Shown: piece by piece, positions 55,090 to 63,794 of the stretch
How positions within the stretch are numbered: position 1 is the first letter of the stretch
Layout: each line of letters opens with the position of its first letter
Source of the DNA: CASQEL01 sp036655975
Lineage (GTDB): Bacteria > Desulfobacterota > Desulfovibrionia > Desulfovibrionales > Desulfovibrionaceae
Assembly (NCBI GenBank): GCA_036655975.1
Contig: JAVVPD010000001.1
Span: forward strand, 1-64,000
DNA: 64,000 nt
Direction: 5' to 3'
Notes under the pieces: generated by a model
The model's input: the letters and a program-made list of their open reading frames with translations, nothing else
Database searches by the model: none
Told to the model about the DNA's origin: nothing
Translations under genes and position numbers: made by a program

Positions 55090-55764
55090 ATGCCACGTTA
55101 TTTTTTGCATATATGTCTTGTAGGCTCGCTCTTGACGCTCTTGTGGTTCGCCTTGCTCGGGGGATCTGCGGCCTTTGCGGCAGATCCCCCCAAGACGGAT
55201 GCGCCTCCGCTGCTGTATGCAAATTTGCCGTGGGGTGCCTCAAAAGCAGCGCTCATGCGCCTACCGGAAATGAGCCACGCCCAAACAGGCGAAGGGGAAT
55301 TCAGCCAAGATCTTTTGGTTGCCCAAACACACTTTGCCGCCCTCACATGGGGCATGCGCCTCGTATTCAACCAAGATAAACTCACCCGCGTGAGCCTTAT
55401 GGCCCCCTACAGCCCAGAACGCCTGCGCCAAAGCCTTGCCCACTTAAAAACCGAGCACTACGAAATGCTGGCGGTTTTGGTAAATGACACCCGCCTAGAC
55501 TGCGTAGAAATTCTTAAAACCCAAGGCCCGCAGGCGGTGCGTGAAAAACTGGTGCCCCTGCTGGCCCAAAAACCACAACGCGTGGTGTATGCGTGGTTTC
55601 AAGTTGGTGAACTAAGTGGAGAAATTAAAACCATGTCCAGTACCCTCAAAAACTTGCTTATGAGTGTTCCCGCCCACACCAAAGAAGTCGAAGTTGTGCT
55701 TATGGCGGGGGAAGACGGGAAACCCGGCTTGCTGCTGCTCGAATTCAGCTTTCCGCTGCTTTAA
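55090..55764 (+). CDS. Secreted protein of unknown function
   Basis: 224 residues; not recognised. A signal peptide is cut near A-F-A-A-D. The mature protein is a mixed alpha/beta, periplasmic-looking protein, with L-P-W-G-A-S near its start as in several small exported proteins. It begins 33 bp after dctM and could belong to its transcript. Its stop codon is part of repeat copy C. Confidence 0.65.
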   Translation: MPRYFLHICLVGSLLTLLWFALLGGSAAFAADPPKTDAPPLLYANLPWGASKAALMRLPEMSHAQTGEGEFSQDLLVAQTHFAALTWGMRLVFNQDKLTRVSLMAPYSPERLRQSLAHLKTEHYEMLAVLVNDTRLDCVEILKTQGPQAVREKLVPLLAQKPQRVVYAWFQVGELSGEIKTMSSTLKNLLMSVPAHTKEVEVVLMAGEDGKPGLLLLEFSFPLL

Positions 55765-55796
55765 GGCATTCTTGATTCCAGACGCTCCCTCCGGCT
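55762..55796 (-). repeat. Dispersed intergenic repeat, copy C (core only)
   Basis: On the minus strand it reads the GGAGGGAGCGTCTGGAATCA core followed by AGAATGCCTTAA. Its end coincides with the stop codon of the secreted-protein gene, as copy A does with purH. Confidence 0.8.
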
Positions 55797-55897
55797 CCTG
55801 CATCGGAAAGCCGTCATAGCGCACCGGCAAAGAGCGCACTGGACAGCGCCCTTCACCTCGGGTATCGCTAAGGCAATCTTTTGCAGGAGACGTGCAC

Positions 55898-57127
55898 ATG
55901 TCCCTTTCCCCTCCCGCCGCGTTGCCCATGGGCCTGCGCCTGGCAAATTTCTTCCGTCCCACGGAATTAACCACGGAATTTGACAGGCGTATGTACGCTT
56001 TTTTGTTCATCCTTACCTTTGGCGGGGTGGTGGCCTTTCAGGCATGGACAACCCTCTATACCAATTATGCGGTTAACGTGGTGGGCCTAAACGGGGCACA
56101 AAACGGTATTGTCCAAGGCATGCGCGAAGTTCCGGGCCTGCTTGGCATCGGCGTTATCGCCCTCTTATGGTGTGTACGCGAGCAAACCCTTGCCGTTCTG
56201 GCTACCCTCACCTTGGGCCTTGGGGTTATGCTCACGGGCTTTTTTCCCCATTATGGGGGAATAGTCGTGTGCACCATGATTATGTCTTTCGGCTTTCATT
56301 ATTTTGAAACCGTCAACCAATCCCTCACCCTACAAGCCTACAACACCACCGTGGCCCCACTGGTTATCGGGCGCTTGCGCGGCATCACGGCGGGCGGTAA
56401 TATTGTTGCGGGGCTGTTCATTCTGCTGAGCGCACAATGGCTGAGTTTTACCCAAATGTTTTTGGTTGCCGGTGTCTTAGCCATTGCCGCCGCAGCCTAT
56501 GCCCTCACCCGCATGCCCGATATGCGCCACCTGCCCGTACAGCACAAAAATATGGTGCTGCGTTCCCGCTACTGGCTGTTCTACGCGTTAAGCTTTCTGG
56601 CAGGCGGAAGGCGACAAATATTTGTGGTGTTTTCCCTGTATCTGCTGGTGGAGCATTTTGACTATACCATCACGTCCATTACGGTATTATTTTTAATTAA
56701 TAACGGCATCAACTGGTTTCTCAATCCCTTCATTGGCAAGGCCATCAATACGTGGGGGGAACGCCGCCTACTGACTATTGAATATTGCACCGTTTTGGTG
56801 ATATTCTTGGGCTACGCATGGACTGACAGCCATCTTCTTGCGGGGTTTTTGTATATTATTGACCAAATTGTGTACAATTTTTCCCTAGCGGTACGCACCT
56901 TTTTTCAAAAAATTGCCGCGCCCGCCGATATCGCGCCCAGTATGGCGGTCAACGTCACCATTAACCATATCGCCGCCGTGGTCGTGCCCGTGTTCGGCGG
57001 AATGCTCTGGCTGCTAGATTACCGAATCCCCTTTTACCTTGGTGCGGGTCTGGCGATTGTTTCCTTACTATTGGCCCAACGCATTGACGCGGAAATCCTA
57101 AAAAACCAACGCGCTGCCCGCGCATAA
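55898..57127 (+). CDS. MFS transporter
   Basis: 409 residues, about 12 transmembrane helices. The usual loop 2-3 motif is weak. It lacks the D-R-x-G-R-R of sugar porters, and helix 1 starts after a charged 35-residue N-terminal tail. ATG 55898 is used, 8 bases after AGGAG; a GTG two codons upstream is too close to that site. Substrate unknown. The next gene, a secreted unknown, follows 23 bp later. Confidence 0.82.
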   Translation: MSLSPPAALPMGLRLANFFRPTELTTEFDRRMYAFLFILTFGGVVAFQAWTTLYTNYAVNVVGLNGAQNGIVQGMREVPGLLGIGVIALLWCVREQTLAVLATLTLGLGVMLTGFFPHYGGIVVCTMIMSFGFHYFETVNQSLTLQAYNTTVAPLVIGRLRGITAGGNIVAGLFILLSAQWLSFTQMFLVAGVLAIAAAAYALTRMPDMRHLPVQHKNMVLRSRYWLFYALSFLAGGRRQIFVVFSLYLLVEHFDYTITSITVLFLINNGINWFLNPFIGKAINTWGERRLLTIEYCTVLVIFLGYAWTDSHLLAGFLYIIDQIVYNFSLAVRTFFQKIAAPADIAPSMAVNVTINHIAAVVVPVFGGMLWLLDYRIPFYLGAGLAIVSLLLAQRIDAEILKNQRAARA

Positions 57128-57150
57128 ATGCATTACTCAAGGAGCCCCCT

Positions 57151-57627
57151 ATGCACATTTTTTTCCGTAACACCGCATTGTTGCTGGCCTTGTGCCTATT
57201 TGTCCCTGCACTCACCCACGCGGCAGACGCCCAAGCCGGCAAAGCCATGGCCGACAAGCCCGCCAAAAATGTAGAACGCCGCACCACCATTGCCGTTATC
57301 CACGAAGGCAATGACAGCATCGGCGCACGCTTGGCTACCCGCCTCAAGGAAACATTCAATGCCAGCAATCTTTTTGTGCTCAACGACAAAGACGCTCCCA
57401 AGGTTCGCCTGCTGCTGACCACCCAGCCCGAATTTTCTACCCGCCCCGCTGTGGGATCGGTCTATTCCGCCGTATGGATTTTCAGCCAGAGTGACGCCCA
57501 CCTTGGCTATCTCCTCGCCCGTGAGCTTGGTACCCTCAATATGGACGATGTGGATAACCTCGTGCAGCAGCTCGTGGAACGCACGGACGGTGTATCCGTA
57601 AAATACAGTTATTTATTTAATAATTAA
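57151..57627 (+). CDS. Secreted protein of unknown function
   Basis: 158 residues; not recognised. A signal peptide is cut near T-H-A-A-D. The mature part has an alternating pattern (T-T-I-A-V-I-H-E-G-N-D-S-I-G-A-R) resembling the N-terminal strand and helix of small nucleotide-like folds, but nothing diagnostic. Short spacing after the MFS gene suggests co-transcription. A terminator lies 124 bp downstream. Confidence 0.65.
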   Translation: MHIFFRNTALLLALCLFVPALTHAADAQAGKAMADKPAKNVERRTTIAVIHEGNDSIGARLATRLKETFNASNLFVLNDKDAPKVRLLLTTQPEFSTRPAVGSVYSAVWIFSQSDAHLGYLLARELGTLNMDDVDNLVQQLVERTDGVSVKYSYLFNN

Positions 57628-57666
57628 AGTATGTTATAAAAGTTACGCACATTGGAACATTTTGCT

Positions 57667-57732
57667 GGCGTAGGCGAAATGTACTTTCGCCGTAAAGCGC
57701 TGGAGGGAGCGTCTGGAATCAAAGATGCTTTA
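57667..57732 (+). repeat. Dispersed intergenic repeat, copy D (full length)
   Basis: 66 bp, differing from copy A at only a few positions. The hairpin is GGCGAAA-TGTAC-TTTCGCC. Unlike A, B and C, no gene stop adjoins its 3' end; it lies in a 458-bp region that otherwise holds a terminator and the upstream region of gapA. Confidence 0.85.
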
Positions 57733-57750
57733 GAAATATAAGCGACACCC

Positions 57751-57796
57751 AAAGCTTTCCCCTGCATGCTCTCTGAAGCAGGGGAAAGCTTTTTTA
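57751..57796 (+). terminator. Rho-independent terminator before gapA
   Basis: A 15-bp stem (57751-57765 with 57778-57792) runs into a T-tract. It ends the MFS/secreted-protein transcript. Between here and 58085 I see no gene; the open frame there has no ribosome binding site and no family resemblance. Confidence 0.88.
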
Positions 57797-57992
57797 ATTA
57801 ATAATTACATGCTAGTATCCTATTTACGCACACTAGGAACACAAAGAACAAACAGACCTTTCCCCAGCGCGGCGGTCGGCACACAAACTGGACAAAGGCC
57901 CCGCCCAACTATAGTTTATGACTATATATTAGCGCATTTTTTGTCACGGCTACGAAAGACGGCTTGTATATCGTCTTTGATTAAGGCATACT

Positions 57993-58010
57993 TTGTGAAC
58001 AATTGCACGA
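57993..58010 (+). promoter_or_regulatory. Rex-like site upstream of gapA
   Basis: TTGTGAACAATTGCACGA matches the Rex operator pattern TTGTGAA-N4-TTCACAA fully in the left half and at five of seven positions in the right half. It lies about 75 bp before gapA, a type of gene often under Rex control. One candidate only. Confidence 0.3.
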
Positions 58011-58085
58011 ACAGCGCGCAAGAAAATTCACCACCCGCCGGATATATCACTAACCTATTGCAGTCTACGGTATGAGGAATCACCA

Positions 58086-59102
58086 ATGAAAAAAGTCACA
58101 GTAGCAATCAACGGCTTTGGTCGTATCGGTCGTCAGGTATTTCGCGCTTTACACAGTAAGTACCAAGATACCGTCGAAGTGGTTGCCATCAATGATTTGT
58201 ATGATGCGGAAACAAATTTTCACCTACTCGAATATGATTCGGTGTACGGGCGGGCCTTTTTAGACGCAAAGGTCACGGGGCAGGACGTACGCGTGGGGGC
58301 GTGGAATGTGCATTGCTTTGCCGAGCGCGACCCCAAACAATTGCGTTGGAGCGACTATGGCGTGGACGTTGTGGTGGAATCCACGGGGATTTTCCGTTCC
58401 GCCAAGGACGCACACGTGCATATCGACAATGGCGCCAAAAAAGTTATCATCACCGCCCCAGCGAAAGAAGAAGACCTGACCATCGTCATGGGCGTCAACG
58501 ATGACCAATACGATCCCGCCAAGCATCATATTCTGTCCAATGCCTCGTGTACGACCAATTGCCTCGCACCCGCCGCTTTTGTGGTGCACGAGCAATTCGG
58601 CATCAAACAGGGCACCATGCTCACCGTGCACTCCTATACCAACGACCAACGCATTTTGGATATGGCCCATAAAGACCTGCGCCGCGCCCGTGCCGCCGCC
58701 TGTAGCATAATTCCCACCTCCACAGGGGCTGCTCAGGCCGTTGCCAAGGTCATTCCTGCCCTCAAAGGCCGTTTCACCGGCTATTCCCTGCGTGTGCCCA
58801 CCCCCACCGTGTCCATCGTGGATTTTACGGCTCTGCTGGAAAAACCCACGGATACGGCAGGCCTGCGCGCCGCGCTTCAGCACGCGTCAGAAACCAAGCT
58901 CCGGGGAATTCTTGAGTATAATGACAAGCCCCTCGTGTCCATGGACTTCAAAGGCAATGCCCATTCCTCCATTCTTGATGCCGAATACACCACCGTTCAA
59001 GACGGCACCCTCGCCAAAATTGTCGCGTGGTACGATAATGAATGGGGCTATTCCTGCCGTGTCTGCGACGTTATCTGCCTCATGCACAGCAAGGGCCTAT
59101 AA
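58086..59102 (+). CDS. gapA: Glyceraldehyde-3-phosphate dehydrogenase
   Basis: 338 residues. NAD-binding G-F-G-R-I-G-R at the start, acidic N-D-L for the adenosine ribose (NAD preference), and the catalytic cysteine in [16 protein letters not shown] is near the C-terminus. Phosphorylating glycolytic/gluconeogenic enzyme of the cytoplasm. Convergent with nrfA, separated by a strong two-way terminator. Confidence 0.97.
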   Translation: MKKVTVAINGFGRIGRQVFRALHSKYQDTVEVVAINDLYDAETNFHLLEYDSVYGRAFLDAKVTGQDVRVGAWNVHCFAERDPKQLRWSDYGVDVVVESTGIFRSAKDAHVHIDNGAKKVIITAPAKEEDLTIVMGVNDDQYDPAKHHILSNASCTTNCLAPAAFVVHEQFGIKQGTMLTVHSYTNDQRILDMAHKDLRRARAAACSIIPTSTGAAQAVAKVIPALKGRFTGYSLRVPTPTVSIVDFTALLEKPTDTAGLRAALQHASETKLRGILEYNDKPLVSMDFKGNAHSSILDAEYTTVQDGTLAKIVAWYDNEWGYSCRVCDVICLMHSKGL

Positions 59103-59113
59103 ACTTTTTTTCC

Positions 59114-59180
59114 GCCTATAAAAAACCACAGGCTTTCTCCGCAACAAGGGCGCGGGGAAAGCCTGTGGTTTTTTATAGGC
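59114..59180. terminator. Bidirectional terminator between gapA and nrfA
   Basis: Two 29-base arms (59114-59142 and 59152-59180) pair with only one T-G wobble. The arms contain A6 on the left and T6 on the right, so either strand yields a GC-rich stem followed by U residues. It fits convergent genes. Confidence 0.9.
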
Positions 59181-59200
59181 TCGAACATGTTATGAAGGGT

Positions 59201-59229
59201 GACACGGGGAAGCACAGCTCCCCCGTGTC
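59201..59229 (-). terminator. Hairpin just downstream of nrfA
   Basis: GACACGGGG (59201-59209) pairs with CCCCGTGTC (59221-59229), with a further AGC/GCT inside after one mismatch. It lies 16 bases after the nrfA stop and has no T-tract, so it may guard the 3' end of the nrfHA message. Confidence 0.5.
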
Positions 59230-59244
59230 GGTATCCATTACTTC

Positions 59245-60789
59245 TTACTTCTGGCTTATCTTCTTCTGTCCGTCCCACACCTGATCGGCTTGGGGAAGCA
59301 CCGGCAGCAGCTTCAGCCACGGGTGTGACTGCAGGTAGGCCGGGTCTTGTTGGAGCTTGCGGCTCATGGTCTTAATGGGCGGAACAATAGCCTTAATGTC
59401 ACCGGCAAGGGCGGCGTTGATGCCGTACTTGGTGGCGGCAGTGGCGTCGTCAATAGCCTTTTGGCTGTATTCCATGGAAGACATTAAGGTATCCAGCGCC
59501 TTGGCGGGGTTATGGAAGCCCACGCTGTTTTCGGCGGAAACATAATCCCAGAACAACTGACCCTTGCGGATCATTTCACGGGCATTTTGCATCAGCTCAA
59601 CGTAATTATCAGCCTTAGGCCCAGCATAGGCATCTGCCAAACGCACGGATTCATGGGCCTTTACGGACAATTCCTGCGCCAGCAACAATTGCTTGAAGGT
59701 TTTTTCCTGCGTATAGAGCACACGCCCGCGCAGATATTCAGGGCTCTTATCCGCGTGACACTTGCGGCAGGCGGTCATATTGGGATCTTTGAGGGGCGCG
59801 GTCATCCAGTGACTGGATATCTTCTGCCCGTCAACCTTCTGGTAGGCCATATGACAATCCGCACACGCAACCCCAGCCGCGCCGTGGGGGCCATCGATCC
59901 AGGTTTCATATTCTGGATGCTGCATCTTGATCATCGGGGTTTTGGATGCCGGATGTACCCAATCAGCAAAGGGCCCGTTCTTAGGGCCGTGTTCCTTATA
60001 ATATTCGTACATATCGTTGGGGCCAAAACCCTTATCCCACGGGAATACAGGCTTGGCAGCCGGGCCATTGTCTTTGTGGGTAAAGTAGTATTCCACGTGA
60101 CATTGGGCGCACACAAGAGAACGCATTTCGTTGCGCGACATTTTTTCGGGATCCTTGCCCGAACGCTTGAGCCAATCCTTCATGGGTTCGGAATAGAAAC
60201 GCAGCTTCATGGTCTGCGGATCATGACAGGTGGCGCAAGAAACAGAATGATCCTTGGCGTCAAGCTTATCACGGAACTGGTTGACATCTTTGGACCAGAA
60301 GGCGTCGCCATCGGCCTTAACCCATTCCATCATCTTGGGGGTTTTACAATTCCAGCAGGTGGCGGGCAAGCCGCCCTTTTCCGCATAGCGATTGATGCGG
60401 TCGATGTTTACAAAGTCTTGCACGGCATAGGTGTGACCACGGGCTTCACGGTATTCGTACATAAAAGGATAGCCCAGCCACAAATTCTTCAAATAGGGCT
60501 GTGCATGCTTATAGCCTTCCGGCAAGGGATCGCTATTATTATTCTTCATGTACGGTACCGAGCCTTTATACTCGGTCATAACCGTACTTTCGTTATTTTT
60601 TTGGTAGCTTTCGCTTTGTTTAGGGAAAGCCGCCTTAAATGCGGAAGTCCGCAATTCGTCAGCCGCAAGGCCCGTTTTGTAGGTGGGCGTCTTCAGTTCT
60701 GTAGTAACATCGTCAGAGCAGCCGCTCACGAGGGCTGCGCCCATAAGGGCCGTGACCGCAATGCCGATGGTGAATATCCGCTTATTCAT
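59245..60789 (-). CDS. nrfA: Cytochrome c nitrite reductase, catalytic subunit
   Basis: 514 residues. It reduces nitrite to ammonium with six electrons in the periplasm. A lipobox V-S-G-C at residues 21-24 predicts a lipid anchor, as in membrane-bound NrfHA. Hemes: the lysine-ligated active-site heme C-W-N-C-K (145-149), then C-A-T-C-H (185-189), C-A-Q-C-H (227-231), C-A-D-C-H (309-313) and C-R-K-C-H (341-345). The start overlaps the end of nrfH by 8 bases, so the two are coupled. Confidence 0.98.
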   Translation of the reverse strand: MNKRIFTIGIAVTALMGAALVSGCSDDVTTELKTPTYKTGLAADELRTSAFKAAFPKQSESYQKNNESTVMTEYKGSVPYMKNNNSDPLPEGYKHAQPYLKNLWLGYPFMYEYREARGHTYAVQDFVNIDRINRYAEKGGLPATCWNCKTPKMMEWVKADGDAFWSKDVNQFRDKLDAKDHSVSCATCHDPQTMKLRFYSEPMKDWLKRSGKDPEKMSRNEMRSLVCAQCHVEYYFTHKDNGPAAKPVFPWDKGFGPNDMYEYYKEHGPKNGPFADWVHPASKTPMIKMQHPEYETWIDGPHGAAGVACADCHMAYQKVDGQKISSHWMTAPLKDPNMTACRKCHADKSPEYLRGRVLYTQEKTFKQLLLAQELSVKAHESVRLADAYAGPKADNYVELMQNAREMIRKGQLFWDYVSAENSVGFHNPAKALDTLMSSMEYSQKAIDDATAATKYGINAALAGDIKAIVPPIKTMSRKLQQDPAYLQSHPWLKLLPVLPQADQVWDGQKKISQK

Positions 60790-61249
60790 AGGCTACCGTC
60801 CTTGTGCTGATAGGCTTCTGGCGCATATGCGCGTTACTGCGGTGGCAATCAACGCAATAGGGTTTTGCCTCCATACTGGCTACATTCGCATTGGTCATGG
60901 TGTGACAACGCTTACAATTGGCGTTGACCACTTCCTTGGTGCGTAAGCTGGTAGGAATAGGCACATCATTGCCAGCCATATTTCCCAAAAAGTCGCGCGT
61001 ACCTTCTGCGGCTTTAAACGGAATTTTCGCAGCCAAGTTGACGGGTGCGTGGCATTCGTTACAAGCCAAATTCGCGTGGGTAGAAATTTTGTGCGTCAAC
61101 GCCGCTTCCTGCATCACGTGACACGTGCCACAGAAGGGCCGTTGATCCGTCATACGCATAGCCCCGGCAGCACCTGCCAAAAGCACCACCCCTAGCGCAA
61201 TCCCTCCCAAGAACACTTTAAGCCCTGGTCCATTGCGGGGTATTCCCAT
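60782..61249 (-). CDS. nrfH: Cytochrome c nitrite reductase, membrane tetraheme subunit
   Basis: 155 residues, NapC/NirT family. It takes electrons from menaquinol and hands them to NrfA. One N-terminal membrane helix (about 10-30) and four hemes: C-G-T-C-H with the ligand Met two residues on (40-46), C-N-E-C-H (63-67), C-K-R-C-H (112-116) and C-V-D-C-H (132-136). The start at 61249 is set by AAGGAGG; the frame extends 9 codons further without support. A sigma-54 promoter lies upstream. Confidence 0.97.
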   Translation of the reverse strand: MGIPRNGPGLKVFLGGIALGVVLLAGAAGAMRMTDQRPFCGTCHVMQEAALTHKISTHANLACNECHAPVNLAAKIPFKAAEGTRDFLGNMAGNDVPIPTSLRTKEVVNANCKRCHTMTNANVASMEAKPYCVDCHRSNAHMRQKPISTRTVAYE

Positions 61250-61315
61250 AAACAGCCTCCTTTTCCGTACAAACAATCATTCAACACTCCTACACATTCC
61301 ATCAAAGAGAAGGAA

Positions 61316-61331
61316 AGCAATAATTGTGCCT
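61316..61331 (-). promoter_or_regulatory. Sigma-54 promoter of nrfHA
   Basis: On the minus strand the sequence AGGCACAATTATTGCT matches TGGCAC-N5-TTGCW except at the first base, with the required GG-N10-GC spacing. Transcription would start near 61305, giving a leader of about 55 bases to nrfH. It fits control by the sigma-54-type regulator expected from the divergent two-component system. Confidence 0.8.
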
Positions 61332-61372
61332 AAAAGCACAAGAAGTCAATACTATTTTTACATTTATAATCC

Positions 61373-61392
61373 CACTATGTTAAGAAATAGTG
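61373..61392. promoter_or_regulatory. Inverted repeat upstream of the nrfHA promoter, candidate activator site
   Basis: CACTAT (61373-61378) and ATAGTG (61387-61392) face each other over 8 bases. A further CACTAT lies at 61419-61424. They are about 40-110 bp upstream of the sigma-54 box, the normal place for an activator. The binding protein is inferred. Confidence 0.4.
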
Positions 61393-61424
61393 CGGAATTT
61401 TAGGCCTGCGAACACTTGCACTAT

Positions 61425-61462
61425 TCAGAAAAATCTGACAAGTTTTTCATAAAAGACTGACA
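61425..61462. promoter_or_regulatory. TCAGA/CTGACA boxes between nrfH and the kinase gene, candidate sites
   Basis: TCAGA-AAAA-TCTGA (61425-61438) is an inverted repeat. CTGACA occurs at 61435-61440 and again at 61457-61462, 22 bp apart, two helical turns. They sit just before the kinase start, so they could serve the activator of nrfHA or autoregulate the kinase. Confidence 0.35.
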
Positions 61463-61472
61463 GGAGTGGGCC

Positions 61473-63794
61473 ATGAAACATTTCCTACGCTGGAACACCC
61501 TCCGCACACCCTTATTATTTGCGCTACTCTGGTGTGTACTCATGGTCGTGTTATACTCGCAGGCGGTGCGCGCTAAAGACGCACACACCACAGAACTGGC
61601 TTTAATCCAAACCCGCACCCTGTACGACCACATTGTAGATACCCGCGCATGGAATGCCCGCCACGGCGGTGTGTATGTACTGGAAAGTCCGCAAGGCCAA
61701 CCAAACATGTGGATTCCCGAGACTATCCGCAGTTTACAAACAAAAGACAACAAAACCCTTGTGCTGATGAACCCCGCCTATATGAGCCGCCAAATTGCCG
61801 ACATGGCCGCCTCACACGGCAGCGCCTTCCGCATTACCAGTCAAAAACCGCTGCGCCCGGAAAATGCTGCGGACGCGTGGGAAGACAGCGCCCTGTCCCA
61901 ATGTCTGATGGGTCTGCCTGAAGTGTTTGCGCTAGAAACGGCAAGCACCCCTCCCCGCTATCGCTATATGGCCCCCCTCCGCACCGAGGAAGCCTGCTTG
62001 CATTGTCACAGCCACAATAAAGTGGGCGATGTGCGCGGCGGAATCAGCGTGACATTAGACGCGCAGCCCTTTTTACGCACCATGACCGACTACAACCGTA
62101 GCCTGGGCTTTGCCTATGCTTTACTAGGGCTTACGGGAATGATGGGCATCGGCGGGGCCACCTTTGGCATGAGTTATCGCCGCGCTTTAGCTGAAGAAGC
62201 CAATCGACTGAAAAGCACTTTTCTGGCGAACATGAGCCACGATATGCGAACCCCACTCAACGGCATTCTGGGTATGGCGGAAATTTTGTCCGCCAAAAAT
62301 GAATCGCCCACGGTAAAACACAGGGCGGTACGGTATTTATACGAAGCCACAAGCACCCTGCTGGAAATGGTGACAGATCTCACCGAGCATGCCGTGCTGG
62401 ATGCGGAGAAATTGCACATCCGCCCCCAAGCCTATGCGGTGAACACCATGGTGGAGACCTGCTGCCAAATGTTTGAACCCGTGTGCCGGGCCAAGGGTAT
62501 CGCTTTTTCATGGCAGGTGGATCAAAGCGTCCCCGCCGTGCTGATAGGCGACGCCTTTCGCTTGCGCCAAGCTTTGGGCAATCTCCTCAGCAATGCGATT
62601 AAATTTACCGCACAGGGCAGCATTACGGTACGCGCAGGCTTTATCCCCCATCCCCACCAGCCCTCTGAGGGGATCTTATCCATTAGGGTACAGGACAGCG
62701 GGCAAGGTATTGACCCCACCGAACACGAAAACATTTTTGAACGCTTTGAACGCGGCAGTGCCGCCGTGCAGGCGGGTATGAGCGGTACGGGACTGGGGCT
62801 GGGCATTTCGCGCGAAATAGCCCGACTGATGGGCGGCGATGTCAGCGTGACCAGTGCAGCGGGGCAAGGGGCAACCTTCACCTTGAGCGCGGCCCAACAA
62901 TGCCCCGAAGCCTGTTCCCGTCAGGCTTCATCCGCACAAGAGCCCACCAGTGCACAGGGGCCTTCTTCCCCTTCTTTAAACGCCATGCGCCTAGAAAAGC
63001 ATATTTTGCTGGCAGAAGACAATGCCGTCAGCGCTTTTTACGTGTCCCATGTCCTCAAACAGGCCGGCTATCAGTTGCGCCATGTGCGTGACGGTGATGC
63101 GGTGCTCGCAGTGATGGAAGAAAAAACGGCTCCCCTGCCCGTGGACCTCCTGGTACTGGACCTGCGTATGCCCAAACTGGACGGGCTGACGGTGGCCCAC
63201 CGTGTGCGGGCCCAAGCGACCACGGCCCATGTGCCCATTGTGGTGATGACGGCTTCCCTGACACCCGAAGAATGTGCCGAGCTAAAAACCCTTGGTATTA
63301 CTGATCATCTACTCAAGCCCGTGGGGGCATGCCGTCTGGTGCAACGCATGGACGCCGTACTGGGGCTGGCGCCCCTCCCCGAACAGGAGAACACCGTGCC
63401 GGAAAAAATTCCCCACCCCCCCGCCGAAAGTGACAGAGTGCCCATTTTTGACCGCGAAGCCGCCGCCGCAGACTTGAGCGCCGACCCTGCGGATCCGGCT
63501 CAGGGCCAGGCCCTACTCACCCGCCTGTGCGAGGTGTTTTTCGCCGATCTTCCCCAGCAATTGTGCGCCTTGCGCGCGGCAGTGGACGCGGGTGATATTT
63601 CTACAGCCCAGAACCTCGGGCATGCGCTAAAAAATTCGGCGGGCACGCTCCACGCCCTGCGTTTACGTGCGGCTGGCATGCGTATGGAGCAGGCTAGCAG
63701 CGCGCAGCTCGCGCAGGCTTTAAACGATATTGAACTGTGTACACAGCAATTGCTGGTCTACTGGAGAGAAAAGCACTCATGGCCCACATCTTAA
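61473..63794 (+). CDS. Hybrid histidine kinase with periplasmic heme-binding sensor domain
   Basis: 773 residues. First helix about 12-30; the periplasmic domain (about 35-205) is of the DUF3365/Tll0287 type and contains a c-type heme motif C-L-H-C-H at 175-179. Second helix about 210-230. HisKA follows with the acceptor in M-S-H-D-M-R-T-P-L. HATPase shows D-S-G-Q-G-I and G-T-G-L-G-L-G-I. The receiver has its Asp in L-V-L-D-L-R-M-P-K-L-D-G, and a C-terminal Hpt has its His in L-G-H-A-L-K-N-S-A-G. A full phosphorelay is thus in one chain. Divergent from nrfHA; a response regulator overlaps its end. In D. vulgaris a kinase and the sigma-54 regulator NrfR stand next to nrfHA, so this is the likely counterpart. 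Confidence 0.9.
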   Translation: MKHFLRWNTLRTPLLFALLWCVLMVVLYSQAVRAKDAHTTELALIQTRTLYDHIVDTRAWNARHGGVYVLESPQGQPNMWIPETIRSLQTKDNKTLVLMNPAYMSRQIADMAASHGSAFRITSQKPLRPENAADAWEDSALSQCLMGLPEVFALETASTPPRYRYMAPLRTEEACLHCHSHNKVGDVRGGISVTLDAQPFLRTMTDYNRSLGFAYALLGLTGMMGIGGATFGMSYRRALAEEANRLKSTFLANMSHDMRTPLNGILGMAEILSAKNESPTVKHRAVRYLYEATSTLLEMVTDLTEHAVLDAEKLHIRPQAYAVNTMVETCCQMFEPVCRAKGIAFSWQVDQSVPAVLIGDAFRLRQALGNLLSNAIKFTAQGSITVRAGFIPHPHQPSEGILSIRVQDSGQGIDPTEHENIFERFERGSAAVQAGMSGTGLGLGISREIARLMGGDVSVTSAAGQGATFTLSAAQQCPEACSRQASSAQEPTSAQGPSSPSLNAMRLEKHILLAEDNAVSAFYVSHVLKQAGYQLRHVRDGDAVLAVMEEKTAPLPVDLLVLDLRMPKLDGLTVAHRVRAQATTAHVPIVVMTASLTPEECAELKTLGITDHLLKPVGACRLVQRMDAVLGLAPLPEQENTVPEKIPHPPAESDRVPIFDREAAAADLSADPADPAQGQALLTRLCEVFFADLPQQLCALRAAVDAGDISTAQNLGHALKNSAGTLHALRLRAAGMRMEQASSAQLAQALNDIELCTQQLLVYWREKHSWPTS

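Noticed and set aside
57809..58075. 88-codon frame upstream of gapA
   Set aside because: No Shine-Dalgarno, mixed low-GC composition, and it covers the likely gapA promoter region.
59512..60810. 432-codon open frame on the plus strand opposite nrfA
   Set aside because: Antisense shadow of a gene with five heme motifs; no ribosome site and no recognisable domain.
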